This document shows positions 12,407 to 13,120 of a DNA stretch of 13,120 bases, in pieces. The first letter of the stretch is position 1. Each line of letters opens with the position of its first letter. The stretch spans positions 1 through 13,120 of the forward strand of contig JAURHO010000032.1 in the NCBI GenBank assembly GCA_030833265.1, in the 5' to 3' direction. Origin of the DNA: Crocinitomicaceae bacterium (GTDB lineage: Bacteria > Bacteroidota > Bacteroidia > Flavobacteriales_D > Crocinitomicaceae). Position numbers and translations under genes: made by a program. The notes beneath the pieces were generated by a model. The model was not told the origin of the DNA, did not search any database, and saw only the letters and a program-made list of their open reading frames with translations.

Positions 12407-13120
12407 ATGATACCTTTTGAAAGACGCCATATCGGCCCAGGAGCTCAAGAACAACAAGAAATGTTAAAAGCTGTTGGTGTAGACAACATTGCAACCCTTA
12501 TTGACCGCACCATACCGGCTCAAATTCGCCTCAATCGCGAGCTCAATATTGCCCCTGCGCTTTCAGAGCAAGAGTACCTCAATCATATCAATGAATTGGG
12601 TGCCAAAAATCAAGTGTTCAAGTCATTTATTGGTTTAGGATACCATGAAACTATTGTGCCTTCGCCAATTTTAAGAAACGTTCTTGAAAATCCAGGATGG
12701 TATACGGCCTACACACCTTATCAAGCTGAAATTGCACAAGGAAGGCTAGAGGCCCTGCTCAATTTCCAAACAATGGTCATTGAGCTCACCGGCATGGACA
12801 TCGCTAATGCCTCACTTCTTGACGAAGCTACTGCTGCAGCTGAAGCCATGATCATGTTCTATAACTCGCGCAGCCGTGCAGATATCCAAGCGGGGCGCAA
12901 CAAATTTTTTATTGACGCTGCTGCCCTTCCACAGAGCATTGATGTCATGACAGGTCGCGCCTTGAATTTAGGCATTGAGCTTGTTGTCGGGGACCCAAGT
13001 ACATTTGCCGCTGACGCTGCTTTCTTTGGAGTTTTTGTCCAGTACCCGAACGCCAAAGGAGCAATCCAAGATTGGTCTTCGGCCATTGCTGCTTGGAAAG
13101 CTGCAGGCATTCAAGTTGCT
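12407..13120 (+). CDS. gcvP: Glycine dehydrogenase (decarboxylating), P-protein of the glycine cleavage system (3' truncated)
   Basis: The first 238 codons are present and run off the window end in frame with no stop; full-length P-protein is about 950 residues. It decarboxylates glycine with pyridoxal phosphate and passes the aminomethyl group to lipoyl H-protein (GcvH). The N-terminus carries the family hallmarks: FERRHIGP (4-11), GLGYHETIVPSPILRNVLEN (76-95), GWYTAYTPYQAEIAQGRLEA (97-116), the LLNFQTMVIELTGMDIANAS segment (117-136) and LLDEATAAAEAM (137-148). The PLP lysine lies beyond the window. The ATG at 12407 is the natural start, as it opens a standard MIPFERRHIGP N-terminus. It is the downstream neighbour of the DUF3089 gene, with its own promoter at 12377-12384. 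Confidence 0.97.
   Translation, partial: MIPFERRHIGPGAQEQQEMLKAVGVDNIATLIDRTIPAQIRLNRELNIAPALSEQEYLNHINELGAKNQVFKSFIGLGYHETIVPSPILRNVLENPGWYTAYTPYQAEIAQGRLEALLNFQTMVIELTGMDIANASLLDEATAAAEAMIMFYNSRSRADIQAGRNKFFIDAAALPQSIDVMTGRALNLGIELVVGDPSTFAADAAFFGVFVQYPNAKGAIQDWSSAIAAWKAAGIQVA

Noticed and set aside
12859..13110. Minus-strand open frame near the window end
   Set aside because: It is antisense to the well-supported gcvP reading frame and is Ala-rich in the way expected of a shadow.

Overview
The window looks like chromosomal DNA from a Bacteroidota bacterium, most plausibly a flavobacterial (Crocinitomicaceae/Fluviicola-like) lineage. The evidence is the set of families present: a Bacteroidota-type KDO transferase WaaA, DUF3078 and DUF3089 proteins, a HYC_CC_PP family protein beside a carboxypeptidase-regulatory-like/TonB-dependent receptor, and an amidophosphoribosyltransferase-like protein of about 630 residues. 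Several intergenic gaps also carry a TAnnTTTG element, the -7 box of the Bacteroidota housekeeping sigma factor, and recognisable Shine-Dalgarno sequences are scarce. The lineage assignment is inference from remembered families, not a search.

Layout: (1) 1-597 is the 3' end of a membrane protein with a winged-helix-like C-terminal domain. (2) 689-1792 is a WecA/MraY-type polyprenyl-phosphate sugar-1-phosphate transferase, closed by a strong bidirectional terminator facing a small outer-membrane beta-barrel gene (complement 1892-2410). (3) 2553-3314 is a second secreted outer-membrane protein, divergent from the first, with an inverted repeat in the shared upstream region. (4) 3391-4024 is a toxin-first HigBA-type toxin-antitoxin pair preceded by a perfect 10-bp-arm palindrome; it sits tightly between the outer-membrane gene and waaA (4044-5357). 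(5) Complement 5354-7255 is a large PurF-like amidotransferase/PRTase whose stop codon overlaps the waaA stop. (6) 7371-10491 is a compact metal-handling cluster: HYC_CC_PP protein, TonB-dependent receptor, and secreted heavy-metal-associated (HMA) domain protein. (7) A DUF3078 gene (complement 10498-11391) and a DUF3089 alpha/beta hydrolase (11408-12379) start only 16 bp apart and diverge. (8) From 12407 to the window end runs the first 238 codons of glycine dehydrogenase GcvP.

Working together: WecA-like and WaaA both serve the cell envelope (lipid-linked sugar transfer; KDO addition to lipid A), and three to four secreted beta-barrel or envelope proteins surround them. The HYC_CC_PP/TonB receptor/HMA block is the most system-like part. 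All three proteins are exported, all carry adjacent-cysteine (CC) motifs, and the genes lie in one direction downstream of one exact -7 box, suggesting an envelope route for a soft metal such as copper. PurF-like and GcvP are metabolic (nucleotide-type glutamine chemistry; glycine cleavage). No intergenic stretch exceeds 300 bases; the largest are 2411-2552 and 7256-7370. I saw no tRNA, rRNA, CRISPR array, insertion sequence or replication origin.
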